64,000 bases of DNA from Pseudomonadota bacterium (GTDB lineage Bacteria > Pseudomonadota > Gammaproteobacteria > Steroidobacterales > SZUA-146): the NCBI GenBank assembly GCA_039028935.1, contig JBCCHD010000005.1:62001-126000 (forward strand). Reading direction: 5' to 3'. The translations under genes were made by a program, and so were the position numbers. Shown piece after piece: positions 28,360 through 36,965 of this stretch; the first letter of the stretch is position 1, and each line of letters opens with the position of its first letter. The notes under the pieces were generated by a model, which was given only the letters and a program-made list of their open reading frames with translations, searched no databases and was not told where the DNA came from.

Positions 28360-29607
28360 ATGCACTCGTTCCAAATGGCCTTTTTGATTTTCCTCGCGGT
28401 CGGCACCGGTATCCGGCTGTGGCTGTCGTTTCGACAACTTCGCGCCATGCGCGAACGGCGCAATGCCCTCCCGGCGGGCTTCGACAAAGCGTTGTCACTG
28501 GAAGAACACCAAAAGGCCTCCGACTACACCGCTGCCGGCACACGCGTCGGTCTTTGGGACATCGTCATCGATACGCTGCTGTTGTTGGGCTGGACACTCG
28601 GCGGAGGATTACAGTGGATCGATAATCTCGTTAGCGCGTTCGGCTGGGGCCCGTTAGTCACCGGCGTAGCCAGTATCTTAGCGATACTCTTTGTGATGTC
28701 GCTACTTTCGATCCCACTGTCGCTCTATCGAACATTTGGCGTCGAGGCACGCTTCGGCTTTAATAAAATGACAGCCGGCTTGTTCGTGGGAGACATGGTT
28801 AAAGGCTGGCTAGTCGCGCTTGTATTGGCCGCTCCGCTGCTCGCAGCGATTCTATGGATCATGGACGCGACGGGGACTTACTGGTGGCTGTACGCATGGA
28901 TCGTGTGGGTTGCGTTCTCACTGGCCATCACTTGGGCTTATCCGGCCTTTATCGCGCCGCTATTTAACACGTTCTCAAAGCTCTCCGACGAGTCGCTGAT
29001 TTCGCGGATCGAGGCGTTGCTCGGTCGCTGTGGATTCCAAAGCAAAGGTATTTTTGTCATGGACGGCTCACGACGTTCGACGCATGGTAATGCCTACTTC
29101 ACCGGTGTTGGCAACAATAAGCGTATTGTGTTCTTCGATACGCTGATCGACAGTCTCGAACCGCTGGAAGTCGAGGCCGTGCTCGCGCACGAGTTGGGTC
29201 ATTTTCGAAAGAAACACATTCGCTCACGACTCATCTGGGGCTTCGCAACCGGTTTAATTGGATTGGCCATCCTTGGGTTCTTGAAAGACCAAACCTGGTT
29301 CTATACGTCACTGGGGGTGACGTCCATGACCAACCATATGGCGCTCATGCTCTTTATGCTCGTAATCCCTGTGTTCACGTTCTTTTTGACCCCCGTTAGC
29401 GCCTACTTTTCACGCAAGCACGAATTCGAAGCGGATGAGTATGCGCACGAACAAAGCGATGCCAATGCGCTGATCAGTGCCCTGGGCAAACTCTACAAAG
29501 AAAACGCGTCAACGCTTGTACCGGACGAGCTTCACAGTCGCTTTTACGATTCGCACCCACCTGGCCCTGTGCGGGTTGCCTATTTGCAAAAACTACTCAA
29601 CGCATGA
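28360..29607 (+). CDS. Ste24/HtpX-type M48 integral-membrane metallopeptidase
   Basis: A 415-residue multi-pass M48 peptidase of the Ste24 (M48A) type: helices near 2-20, 65-85, 100-125, 145-200 and two after the catalytic domain (about 290-350). The zinc site is HELGH (in VLAHELGHFRKKH, about 277-281), with the third ligand in FEADEYAHEQ (about 353-362). The N-terminal part, including SDYTAAGTRVG, matches bacterial proteins annotated as CAAX prenyl protease-like. Bacteria do not prenylate CAAX proteins, so a role in membrane-protein quality control is more likely. It is followed 13 bp later by rsgA. Confidence 0.92.
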   Translation: MHSFQMAFLIFLAVGTGIRLWLSFRQLRAMRERRNALPAGFDKALSLEEHQKASDYTAAGTRVGLWDIVIDTLLLLGWTLGGGLQWIDNLVSAFGWGPLVTGVASILAILFVMSLLSIPLSLYRTFGVEARFGFNKMTAGLFVGDMVKGWLVALVLAAPLLAAILWIMDATGTYWWLYAWIVWVAFSLAITWAYPAFIAPLFNTFSKLSDESLISRIEALLGRCGFQSKGIFVMDGSRRSTHGNAYFTGVGNNKRIVFFDTLIDSLEPLEVEAVLAHELGHFRKKHIRSRLIWGFATGLIGLAILGFLKDQTWFYTSLGVTSMTNHMALMLFMLVIPVFTFFLTPVSAYFSRKHEFEADEYAHEQSDANALISALGKLYKENASTLVPDELHSRFYDSHPPGPVRVAYLQKLLNA

Positions 29608-29620
29608 CGAATAACGCCTC

Positions 29621-30535
29621 ATGAGCACGGCCACGGCGACAGCGCAGGTCGTCGCCGCGTTTGGTCGTCAGGTTATTATTGAAACTCCCGCACGGGAACG
29701 TTTTAGCTGCCGTATGAAAGGCCGTCGGATCCGACCGGTGTGCGGCGACTACGTAACATGGTCACCCTTGGTGGACGACACCGTGGATGGCGTGGTCACC
29801 GCCATTAACGAGCGTGACAATGTGCTCATGCGACCAAACCGCCGCGGTCGCGATGAACACGTTGCGGCGAATCTCACCCGACTAATCGTCGTGTTCGCCT
29901 CCCAACCCCCTGCGGACCCGTTTCTTGTCGACCGCTATATCGCGGCCGCCGAGCACCTGCAGATCGACTGCGTGCTGGTGCAGAACAAAGTTGAGCTTGC
30001 CGACAGCCATCTCGACTGGCTCGACTCGTTTGCACAACTGGGCTACCCGACGATTCGCTGCAGCGCCAAATCCGGCGACGGCATCGAATCCCTCATGGCG
30101 CATTGTGAGCACGGCGTGAGCATTCTCGTTGGGCAATCTGGTGTGGGCAAATCGTCACTTTTAAATCGATTAATCCCGGGTAGTGATCAAGAAACGCAAG
30201 AAATTTCGACGTCTGGGAAGTTTGGACGCCACACCACATCGGCAAGCTATATGTATCGTTTTGCCGAACCGGCGGAGGGTGGACTCATCGACTCGCCGGG
30301 TGTGCGAGACTTTGCTCCGCCAACCCTGCTAGAAGAGCAAGTGGTTAATGGTTATACCGAGATCTTTGCCGCCGCGCGACATTGCCGATTTGCCAATTGT
30401 CGCCACGAGCACGAACCCGGGTGCGAGGTTAAAGCGCGAGTGGACCAAGGGATTATTCTTGAGCGCCGTTACACCAGCTATCTTCGTCTGTTGTCGCTCA
30501 TGCGCGAGCTAAACGCCAGTGCGTCCCCCCACTGA
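29621..30535 (+). CDS. rsgA: Small ribosomal subunit biogenesis GTPase RsgA
   Basis: A circularly permuted GTPase that acts in late 30S subunit maturation. An N-terminal OB domain (about 1-80) precedes the GTPase domain, in which the NKxE/D-type motif (QNKVEL, about 121-126) comes before the P-loop GQSGVGKSSLL (about 171-181) and the DSPG motif. The C-terminal zinc-binding helix domain contains CRFANCRHEHEPGC (about 253-266). The G4 motif has E in place of the usual D. The 304 residues are normal for the family. It is probably cotranscribed with the preceding peptidase. Confidence 0.95.
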   Translation: MSTATATAQVVAAFGRQVIIETPARERFSCRMKGRRIRPVCGDYVTWSPLVDDTVDGVVTAINERDNVLMRPNRRGRDEHVAANLTRLIVVFASQPPADPFLVDRYIAAAEHLQIDCVLVQNKVELADSHLDWLDSFAQLGYPTIRCSAKSGDGIESLMAHCEHGVSILVGQSGVGKSSLLNRLIPGSDQETQEISTSGKFGRHTTSASYMYRFAEPAEGGLIDSPGVRDFAPPTLLEEQVVNGYTEIFAAARHCRFANCRHEHEPGCEVKARVDQGIILERRYTSYLRLLSLMRELNASASPH

Positions 30536-30661
30536 GCATACTCAGGTTTCGACGCGCGCAACGTTACAAGCCCTACCGACGCGAACGCGCTGAATGCACC
30601 GGATGGGTTGACGTGACGCGCCATACGGGAATTCGCCACAGACTCGGTACGTCGTCGCGTT

Positions 30662-31273
30662 TTATTGATTTTCTTCGTCAAAGTGACGCCGGCCGGCCAG
30701 CGCATGAGAGAGCGTGCCACCGTCAACAAACTCAAGCTCGCCGCCCATCGGCACACCGTGCGCAATGCGTGTGGCCGAAACATTCATATGCCGCGCCATG
30801 TCGGCCAGGTACTGCGCCGTCGTTTCGCCTTCCACCGTCGGGTTGGTTGCCACAATGATCTCGCGCACCTCCCCTTCACGCAAACGTTGTTCGAGCAAAT
30901 CAAGCCCCAGCTCATCCGGGCCGATGCCATCGAGTGGCGACAAATGCCCCATCAGCACAAAGTACAGGCCGCTGTAGCCTCCCGATTGCTCAATCGCGGC
31001 TACGTCGGCCGGCGTTTCAACGATACACAGCGTGGTGGCGTCGCGGCGTGGTGAGGCGCACTGTGCACACAACGGCTGCTCAGTGAACATTCGGCAACGT
31101 TCACAATGACCGATCTCCGACGCGCTTTTATCCAGCGTTTGCGCAAGCCGTGTGGCGCCAGCACGATCTCGATGCAGCAGATGGAACGCCATGCGCTGCG
31201 CCGACTTGGGCCCAACGCCGGGTAGACAGCGCAGCGCTTCTATGAGCTCCTGAAGTAAGGGCGAATAGGACAA
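30662..31273 (-). CDS. recR: Recombination mediator RecR
   Basis: A 203-residue DNA-clamp protein of the RecFOR pathway, which helps load RecA at gaps. An N-terminal helix-hairpin-helix ([17 protein letters not shown], about 18-34), a four-cysteine zinc finger ([16 protein letters not shown], about 57-72) and a Toprim domain (about 80-170, [15 protein letters not shown] and [12 protein letters not shown]) are all present. It starts 4 bp after ybaB, giving the usual dnaX-ybaB-recR operon. Confidence 0.97.
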   Translation of the reverse strand: MSYSPLLQELIEALRCLPGVGPKSAQRMAFHLLHRDRAGATRLAQTLDKSASEIGHCERCRMFTEQPLCAQCASPRRDATTLCIVETPADVAAIEQSGGYSGLYFVLMGHLSPLDGIGPDELGLDLLEQRLREGEVREIIVATNPTVEGETTAQYLADMARHMNVSATRIAHGVPMGGELEFVDGGTLSHALAGRRHFDEENQ

Positions 31274-31277
31274 TGGA

Positions 31278-31598
31278 TCAGAACGGTAGATTCATGCCGG
31301 GGGGCAATCCGGCGGTTAGGCCCGACATTTTTTCCTGCGTGGCCTTTTCAACTTTCTTGGCGCAGTCGTTCATCGCCGCCGCGATGAGATCTTCGAGCAT
31401 GTCCTTGTCCTCTCCGATTAAGGCGTCATCAATTTTCACCTGCCTGACTTCGTGCTTACAGTTCATTACGACTTGAACCATATCGCCACCCGCCACGCCG
31501 ATGACCTCTAGCGAGGCCAATTCCTCCTGCGCCTTTTTCATGTCTTCTTGCATTTTTTGGGCTTGCTTCATGAGCTTGCCGAGTCCACCTTTCATCAT
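31278..31598 (-). CDS. ybaB: YbaB/EbfC nucleoid-associated protein
   Basis: A 106-residue DNA-binding dimer with the family pattern: an N-terminal methionine/lysine-rich helix ([24 protein letters not shown]), a central beta sheet ([20 protein letters not shown]) and a C-terminal helix with [16 protein letters not shown]. It lies between dnaX and recR, the conserved gammaproteobacterial order, suggesting a link to replication or repair. Confidence 0.95.
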   Translation of the reverse strand: MMKGGLGKLMKQAQKMQEDMKKAQEELASLEVIGVAGGDMVQVVMNCKHEVRQVKIDDALIGEDKDMLEDLIAAAMNDCAKKVEKATQEKMSGLTAGLPPGMNLPF

Positions 31599-31665
31599 AG
31601 TCGTATTCCTGATTTTGCCTGCCGGCTATTTGCATCCCATATGGCGCGTGTCGCCGATAGCAATG

Positions 31666-33303
31666 CTAGTTGATCGGTTTAATGGAATCTTCATGCAACG
31701 TCGCGTCAAACGTCTCCAGTAAGGTCTGAACGTTTGGATCATTGAGCAATGAGTCGCGGATCGCCAGTCGATTGGCCTGTTCGGCATCACGCTGCTGCTT
31801 GGCGGGCGTATCCGCCGTGACGCTACCCAACGCAATGGAAATCGAAAACGCGTCGCCAAGGTGGCCCTGAATCACCGACGTCAGCTTATTGAGCACCTGT
31901 GGCGTCAACATGTGCTGATTCGATTCATCCAACACCAGGCTCAATGAGTGTGAGTCGCTGGCGCTCACGACGCAATTCGACGCCAGCTGGCGCGCCGCAC
32001 CGTGCAAGCCGAACAACTCAAGCGCGGACGACCAGTCCTGAAAATCAACCCGCGCACCGGTGTCAGAGGGAGCGCGCTCAGCCGAGCTGGGAGATGCCGA
32101 TTGCGTCGCCGTCTTGGTGTTCGTCGCATGTGATGCCCCTTGCGGTGCTGCGGCCACCGTGGATCGAGCGTGAGACTGTGTCTCACTCAACGGTTTTTTT
32201 TTACCTTCGCCCTGCGGCGATGCCGGCAAAAACGCGAGCATACGTAGCAACACCATTTCAAAACCACTGCGCATATCCGGCGCCAGCGGTAAATCACGGC
32301 GACCCACAATTGCAATTTGATACAACAGTTGCACGTCCTCTTTATCCAGCAGGCCGCATAACTCCGTGACTAAATCGAACATTTCCTGCGAGTCGCGTGG
32401 CTTGACCTGTGTCAGATGATAAATGGCGGCACGTTGCAGCAACAGCGACAACTCCTGCAACACTTCGGCATAGTCAGGCGCATATTCGTCCATCGCCGCG
32501 ACGCGCTCGAGCACCGCCTGACCGTCTCGCCGCGCCAGTAGGCGCGCCAGCTCATAGACCTTATTTCGCTCCACCGTGCCAAGCATGGCACGCACATCCG
32601 CTTCATTGACTGCGCCGCCGCCAAACGCCACGGCCTGATCGAGCAAACTCAGCGCATCTCGCATGCTCCCGTCGGCGCCGTGCGCCAACAGAGACAGCGC
32701 ATCTGACTCGAAGCTAAATGACTCCGCCTCACAAATCGCCTTGAGGCGTTCGACGATTAGCTCTTTCGGTAGACGCTTCAAATTAAACTGCAGACAACGT
32801 GACAAGACAGTTGCCGGCAAGCGCTGCGGGTCGGTCGTGGCCAGCAGGAATTTAACGTGTGGAGGGGGTTCCTCGAGCGTTTTTAGCAACGCGTTAAACG
32901 AATGGCGAGACAGCATGTGGACCTCATCGATGAGGTAAACCTTATATCGCCCGGCCGTTGGGGCGTACTGCACGTTATCGAGTAGTTCTCGCGTGTCGTC
33001 GACTTTCGTTCGGGAGGCAGCGTCCACTTCAATCAGATCGACGAAACGACCTTCGTCGATCTCTAGACAGGCTGAGCATTTACCACACGGCGTGGAACTG
33101 ACGCCTTGTTCGCAGTTTAGGCATTTCGCCAAAATACGCGCGATGGTCGTTTTCCCGACACCCCGGGTGCCGGTGAATAAAAAGCCATGATGGAGTCGAT
33201 CGTTATCCAGGGCGTTGATCAACGCGCGAAGTACGTGTTCCTGTCCGGCCATTTCAGCAAAATTGCGTGGGCGCCACTTGCGGGCAAGAACGGTGTAGCT
33301 CAT
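31666..33303 (-). CDS. dnaX: DNA polymerase III clamp-loader subunit tau (and predicted gamma)
   Basis: The clamp-loader ATPase of the replicase. Walker A (GTRGVGKTT, about 45-53), the zinc-binding CLNCEQGVSSTPCGKCSACL module (about 61-80), Walker B/DEVH (about 126-129) and the sensor I region (LLATTDPQRLP) define domains I-II. Domain III, the oligomerisation collar, ends around residue 360. Domains IV-V (about 375-545) bind DnaB and the polymerase and are much shorter than in E. coli tau (643 residues). At codons 368-370 there is a run of nine A (32194-32202), a candidate slippage site described separately. dnaX is followed by ybaB and recR and preceded by the SRP RNA gene. Confidence 0.96.
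   Translation of the reverse strand: MSYTVLARKWRPRNFAEMAGQEHVLRALINALDNDRLHHGFLFTGTRGVGKTTIARILAKCLNCEQGVSSTPCGKCSACLEIDEGRFVDLIEVDAASRTKVDDTRELLDNVQYAPTAGRYKVYLIDEVHMLSRHSFNALLKTLEEPPPHVKFLLATTDPQRLPATVLSRCLQFNLKRLPKELIVERLKAICEAESFSFESDALSLLAHGADGSMRDALSLLDQAVAFGGGAVNEADVRAMLGTVERNKVYELARLLARRDGQAVLERVAAMDEYAPDYAEVLQELSLLLQRAAIYHLTQVKPRDSQEMFDLVTELCGLLDKEDVQLLYQIAIVGRRDLPLAPDMRSGFEMVLLRMLAFLPASPQGEGKKKPLSETQSHARSTVAAAPQGASHATNTKTATQSASPSSAERAPSDTGARVDFQDWSSALELFGLHGAARQLASNCVVSASDSHSLSLVLDESNQHMLTPQVLNKLTSVIQGHLGDAFSISIALGSVTADTPAKQQRDAEQANRLAIRDSLLNDPNVQTLLETFDATLHEDSIKPIN
32194..32202 (-). promoter_or_regulatory. A9 slippery run inside dnaX, candidate gamma-producing frameshift site
   Basis: The coding strand reads GGT AAA AAA AAA CCG TTG AGT GAG. 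A -1 shift on the A run gives ACC GTT GAG TGA, and a +1 shift gives AAC CGT TGA, so both other frames stop within three codons. The shortened product would end at about residue 370-373, immediately after clamp-loader domain III. Long A runs in dnaX are known to cause transcriptional slippage in Thermus and ribosomal frameshifting in E. coli. The effect here is inferred. Confidence 0.7.
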
Positions 33304-33394
33304 AAGTCGACTTTCTTGAAACTAGGCGCAACGGCGGCTCAGCCGCGGCCGTCTACTGTACCACTGATCGCACCGGAAAATCGGAAGAGAAAGC

Positions 33395-33500
<106 letters not shown>

Positions 33501-33510
33501 ACCGCTGCGC

Positions 33511-33539
33511 ACTGTATCAACCCGCACCGCAACAAACAA
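33511..33539 (-). promoter_or_regulatory. Predicted promoter of the SRP RNA gene
   Basis: On the minus strand, TTGTTT (33539-33534) and TACAGT (33516-33511) are spaced 17 bp apart, with a TG four bases before TACAGT. The expected start lies near 33503, a few bases from the 5' end deduced from RNA pairing. The two predictions are independent and agree. Confidence 0.55.
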
Positions 33540-33797
33540 CCGCAATACCAGCGGCCCAACACACGGAGATCAAGTCGCCTGACCGTCACGCCACACGCCC
33601 CGACATCCACAGCACGCCGGCCCAGTCTGTATGGGGGCGACCACCGTAGGAACGCCGATGTGGTACCCGCGCCGCATCGCACAGACAGCGTTAACTACAG
33701 CTCGTAACGGTTTATTACTGGAGGGAAATCAGTTGACTTATTGGCGTACCGCGCACCGGTGACGATGCACGGCGTGTTCACATCGCGCCAAGCAGTC
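33540..33797. other. Gap between dapA and the SRP RNA promoter, no gene seen
   Basis: About 260 bp downstream of dapA and upstream of the SRP RNA promoter. Short frames exist but none has a credible start, ribosome site or recognisable protein sequence. No strong terminator hairpin with a T-run was found. Confidence 0.5.
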
Positions 33798-34673
33798 TCA
33801 AAGCGACACGCCCGCGTGTTCCAACCCTGCCCGGATGGCGTGGCGCGTTGCCTCGGACACCGCGACGATCGGCAGCCGAGATTCCTCCTCACACAGGCCC
33901 AGCAGCGATGCGGCGTACTTGGCGCCGGCCGGACTCGGCTCAGTGAACAAGGCAAGGTGCAATGGTACTAACTGATCGTGAATGGCACGCGCGGCAGCGA
34001 AATCGCCGCGTTCGCAGGCCGCTTGCATCGCGGCACACTCGGCCGGTAGCACATTCCCGGTGACCGAGATGCACCCTTTTCCACCGACTGCGTTGTACGC
34101 CACCGCGGTGATGTCGTCGCCCGATAAATAGGCAAAATCATCTCCGATACGCTGCCGCTCCTCCGACACCCGGCCCAAATTGCCGGTGGCGTCTTTCACG
34201 CCAACAACACGATCCAATGCGGCTAATCGAGCCATCGTCTCGCTGCTGACATCCACTACCGCTCGGGGCGGGATGTTGTAGACCACCAGCGGAATGTTGG
34301 TTTCGTTATGGAGCATCTCAAAATGACGGTAGATGCCCTCCTGCGAGGGTCGATTGTAGTAACCCACAACCACCAGCGCCCCGTCAGCACCCGCCTCTTC
34401 GGCGCAACGAGCGTATTCGATTGATTCAATCGGGTTATTTGAGCCGGCACCCGCGAGCACCCGAACCCGCCCTGCCGCCTGCTCCACGACAACCTCGATA
34501 ACGCGCTTGTGCTCGGCTTCGCTGAGGGTCGGTGACTCGCCCGTCGTGCCGACCGGCACCAGTCCGTTCGTGCCGTGTTCGATTTGAAAATCAACCATGC
34601 GGCGAAGCGCCGGCTCATCGAGTCGCCCATTCGAAAATGGCGTAACCAGCGCAACCAAAGATCCACTAAACAT
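33798..34673 (-). CDS. dapA: 4-hydroxy-tetrahydrodipicolinate synthase
   Basis: A lysine/diaminopimelate pathway enzyme that condenses pyruvate with aspartate semialdehyde. The ATG at 34673 gives 291 residues beginning MFSGSLVALVTPF, exactly as in the family; a longer frame to 34721 is unlikely. The TIM barrel carries GTTGESPTLSEAEH (about 43-56), the proton-relay tyrosine in LVVYNIPPR and the Schiff-base lysine in VVGVKDATGN (about residue 161). The locus (lipoprotein gene, tRNA, dapA, with gcvR-bcp divergent) resembles the enteric dapA-bamC/gcvR-bcp arrangement with a tRNA inserted. Confidence 0.96.
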   Translation of the reverse strand: MFSGSLVALVTPFSNGRLDEPALRRMVDFQIEHGTNGLVPVGTTGESPTLSEAEHKRVIEVVVEQAAGRVRVLAGAGSNNPIESIEYARCAEEAGADGALVVVGYYNRPSQEGIYRHFEMLHNETNIPLVVYNIPPRAVVDVSSETMARLAALDRVVGVKDATGNLGRVSEERQRIGDDFAYLSGDDITAVAYNAVGGKGCISVTGNVLPAECAAMQAACERGDFAAARAIHDQLVPLHLALFTEPSPAGAKYAASLLGLCEEESRLPIVAVSEATRHAIRAGLEHAGVSL

Positions 34674-34780
34674 AGAGTCTCGCTTTACCAACAGGATGGG
34701 GCGATAGATCGGTTCTGACACGCAGTGCGACTGAGCGCCAATCGGCGGTAACCCCGACGTGCGCGAGGTCCAACTCGAAG

Positions 34781-34871
34781 TGGCGGAGAGTGAGGGATTC
34801 GAACCCTCGATACGGGGTTACCGTATACATGAATTCCAATCATGCGCCTTCGACCACTCGGCCAACTCTCC
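34781..34871 (-). tRNA. tRNA-Ser (anticodon GGA)
   Basis: On the minus strand the sequence starts GGAGAGTTGGCCGAGTGGTC and ends CTCTCCGCCA, giving a 7-bp acceptor stem with encoded CCA. The anticodon stem CATGA/TCATG encloses TTGGAAT, so the anticodon is GGA (serine UCC/UCU). A long variable arm (TACGG...CCGTA) confirms the class II serine type, and GGTTCGAATCC is the T-loop. Length 91 nt. Confidence 0.96.
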
Positions 34872-34974
34872 ACTTTGGAACCTGCAGGGGTTTCACCCCA
34901 AGGCCGCGCAGAGTACCCCAGGCGCCTCCGAGGCGCAATGTGTCGACACGCGGTTCACGCGACACTCGGGGACG

Positions 34975-35664
34975 TCAGTTTGCAGGCAACACCTCGACCA
35001 CGCGCTCACGGCGGATACGCCAACTGTCAAACTCACGCGTCATTTCCAGCAATTTCACCACCGACGCTCGCTCACCATCGGTGCTCACAAAATCTTGAAT
35101 CAAACGAACCATTTTTCGGCCGGCCGGGAGGTCCTCAACACGCACATCACGAATGCTGATTTGAGCGGTTCCGGTATCTCGCACGAGTTGCTGACGACGG
35201 TGCATCCATTCGTCGCGACTCAGTGTTTGATCGGCACTTTGGAAATCGGTCGCGTAGTAGCTCAGGTAGCTCGGCGCGTCACCCGCTCGCCAGCTCGCAA
35301 TCCAGGCATCCACGGTCTCCTCAACACTCTCACTTCGAAACAACGGCCCGACCTCAACGGGCGCCGCGGTGGTTGGCGGCGTACGCGCCGGAGGTGCGTC
35401 AGCGACTTGGCCGGACGGCGGTTCAATCACAATGTCCGGCGGCCCGACGCTGCACGGATTGGAGCGCGCTCGCCGCTCTTCGGCGATTGGCGGAATGCGC
35501 TTTTGGCTATCGTCAGGCGGTGCATTGAGGTCGGACGGAACAACCAGTTCCCCCCGCTCGGTGCTCGCCAAATACGGCAAGGGTTTATTACAGGCGTCGT
35601 CGGAGCCACAGGCCGCCAGGAATAAACCGCTCAGTGCGCTCACTGCTACGAGCTTGATTCGCAT
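34975..35664 (-). CDS. Lipoprotein with NTF2-like/Cds6-type C-terminal domain, in the bamC position
   Basis: A 229-residue probable lipoprotein; the signal ends in the lipobox LAAC (about 16-19). A low-complexity proline-rich middle (about 45-105) follows PYLASTERGELVVPSDLNAPP, which is reminiscent of the BamC N-terminal segment. Residues about 110-228 look like an NTF2-like/Cds6 C-terminal domain (VEETVDAWIASWRAGDAPSYLSYYATDF, then SRDEWMHRRQQLV). The gene occupies the place where many gammaproteobacteria carry bamC, but I do not see BamC helix-grip domains. A role in envelope assembly is plausible but unproven. Confidence 0.7.
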   Translation of the reverse strand: MRIKLVAVSALSGLFLAACGSDDACNKPLPYLASTERGELVVPSDLNAPPDDSQKRIPPIAEERRARSNPCSVGPPDIVIEPPSGQVADAPPARTPPTTAAPVEVGPLFRSESVEETVDAWIASWRAGDAPSYLSYYATDFQSADQTLSRDEWMHRRQQLVRDTGTAQISIRDVRVEDLPAGRKMVRLIQDFVSTDGERASVVKLLEMTREFDSWRIRRERVVEVLPAN

Positions 35665-35925
35665 TCTATCTCCCCAAACCAGTGTTTTCGGGTGTTGCCC
35701 AACGGTTCGGCTCGCGCCGCGACCGAATCAGCGCGCGTCGCCAAAGGATACGAGCGCCTGCCGCCTCTTCCAGCTCAAATGGTTGAGCCGGATAATAATC
35801 GACGCATGATATCGCATTTCGTTCATTGACAGTGCGAAAAATGCCGGTCTAACAGGCCCCGCGGCGGTTGCACGCAACCTGTGACGCGGTACACTCACGG
35901 TTTCGCACCATCCCGGACTGTGCTC

Positions 35926-36456
35926 ATGACTCACTTTGTATTGATTTCTGCGGTCGGAGCCGACCGTACCGGCCTGGTACACGACCTTACCGCCACTGTT
36001 CTTGACTGCGGCGGCAACATTGTTGAAAGCCGTATGGCCACCCTCGGTACGCAATTTGCGACGTTGATTCTGGTGTCGGGCAACTGGCATACGTTGGCCA
36101 AACTCGAATCTGAACTCGAGACGCTCAACCGACAGAGCGAACTGTCCGTTTCGTGCCGTCGCACCGAGAACATGCCGCCCAAACAAAACCTGTTGCCATA
36201 CTCGGTCGACCTGGTGTCATTGGATGAAACCGGAATAGTGCATGCCGTGTCGGGCTTTTTCGGTTCGCGCAACATTGCCATCGCCGAACTGGCCACGCAC
36301 TGCCGCGCGGCGCCACACACCGGCGCAAACCTGTTTGAAATGCAAATTATCGTCAACATTCCAAGCACGCTTCACATCGCGCGATTGCGCGATGAGTTCG
36401 CGGAGTTTTGTGACGAAATAAATGTCGACGCCATCCTTGAGCCGGTCAAAAACTAA
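35926..36456 (+). CDS. gcvR: Glycine cleavage system transcriptional repressor-like ACT protein
   Basis: A 176-residue cytoplasmic protein with two ACT domains: residues about 1-75 start THFVLISAVGADRTGLVHDLTATVLDCGGNIVESRM, and about 90-170 contain YSVDLVSLDETGIVHAVSGFF. This is the GcvR layout; GcvR binds GcvA to repress the glycine cleavage operon when glycine is low. The ATG at 35926 is chosen because the protein then begins at the first ACT strand; the 15 extra upstream codons look unlike coding sequence. It is followed by bcp as in E. coli. Confidence 0.88.
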   Translation: MTHFVLISAVGADRTGLVHDLTATVLDCGGNIVESRMATLGTQFATLILVSGNWHTLAKLESELETLNRQSELSVSCRRTENMPPKQNLLPYSVDLVSLDETGIVHAVSGFFGSRNIAIAELATHCRAAPHTGANLFEMQIIVNIPSTLHIARLRDEFAEFCDEINVDAILEPVKN

Positions 36457-36494
36457 GCCGCCTCAGCCACCGCCACCCAACCAGAGGATACACC

Positions 36495-36965
36495 GTGCCC
36501 CGACCCGTCATTGGTAAGAAAGTGAAGAATTTTAAAGCGTCGGCCACGTCCGATGCGACGATCGAGCTCAACAAATTAAAAGGAAAGAATGTTGTCCTGT
36601 ATTTTTACCCCAAAGACAGCACGCCAGGATGCACGACCGAAGGGCTCGACTTTCAAGCGAACTCGCTGAAATTCAAACGACGCAATACGGTCGTCTTGGG
36701 TGTGTCGCGCGACAGCCTAAAAAGCCACGAGAATTTTCGAACCAAGCAGGGTTTTAAATTTGATCTGATCTCCGACCCAGACGAAACGTTGTGCAAACAG
36801 TTCGACGTGATTCAAGAGAAGAACATGTACGGGCGAAAAGTTCTGGGGATCGAGCGCAGCACGTTTTTAATCGACGAAAAAGGCATCCTTCGCAATGAGT
36901 GGCGCAAAGTAAAAGTTAAAGGTCATGTCGACGACGTTCTGGAGGCCGTCAAAGCACTGCAATGA
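36495..36965 (+). CDS. bcp: Bcp/PrxQ peroxiredoxin (thiol peroxidase)
   Basis: A 156-residue thioredoxin-fold peroxidase that reduces hydrogen peroxide and organic hydroperoxides. The peroxidatic cysteine is C46 in DSTPGCTTEG. The partner cysteine found five residues later in E. coli Bcp is a leucine here (position 51); the only other cysteine is C100, matching the third cysteine of E. coli Bcp. The enzyme may therefore be a 1-Cys type or use C100. Start is GTG at 36495 with AGAGGA upstream. It overlaps the PhoH-like gene by 4 bp. Confidence 0.92.
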   Translation: MPRPVIGKKVKNFKASATSDATIELNKLKGKNVVLYFYPKDSTPGCTTEGLDFQANSLKFKRRNTVVLGVSRDSLKSHENFRTKQGFKFDLISDPDETLCKQFDVIQEKNMYGRKVLGIERSTFLIDEKGILRNEWRKVKVKGHVDDVLEAVKALQ

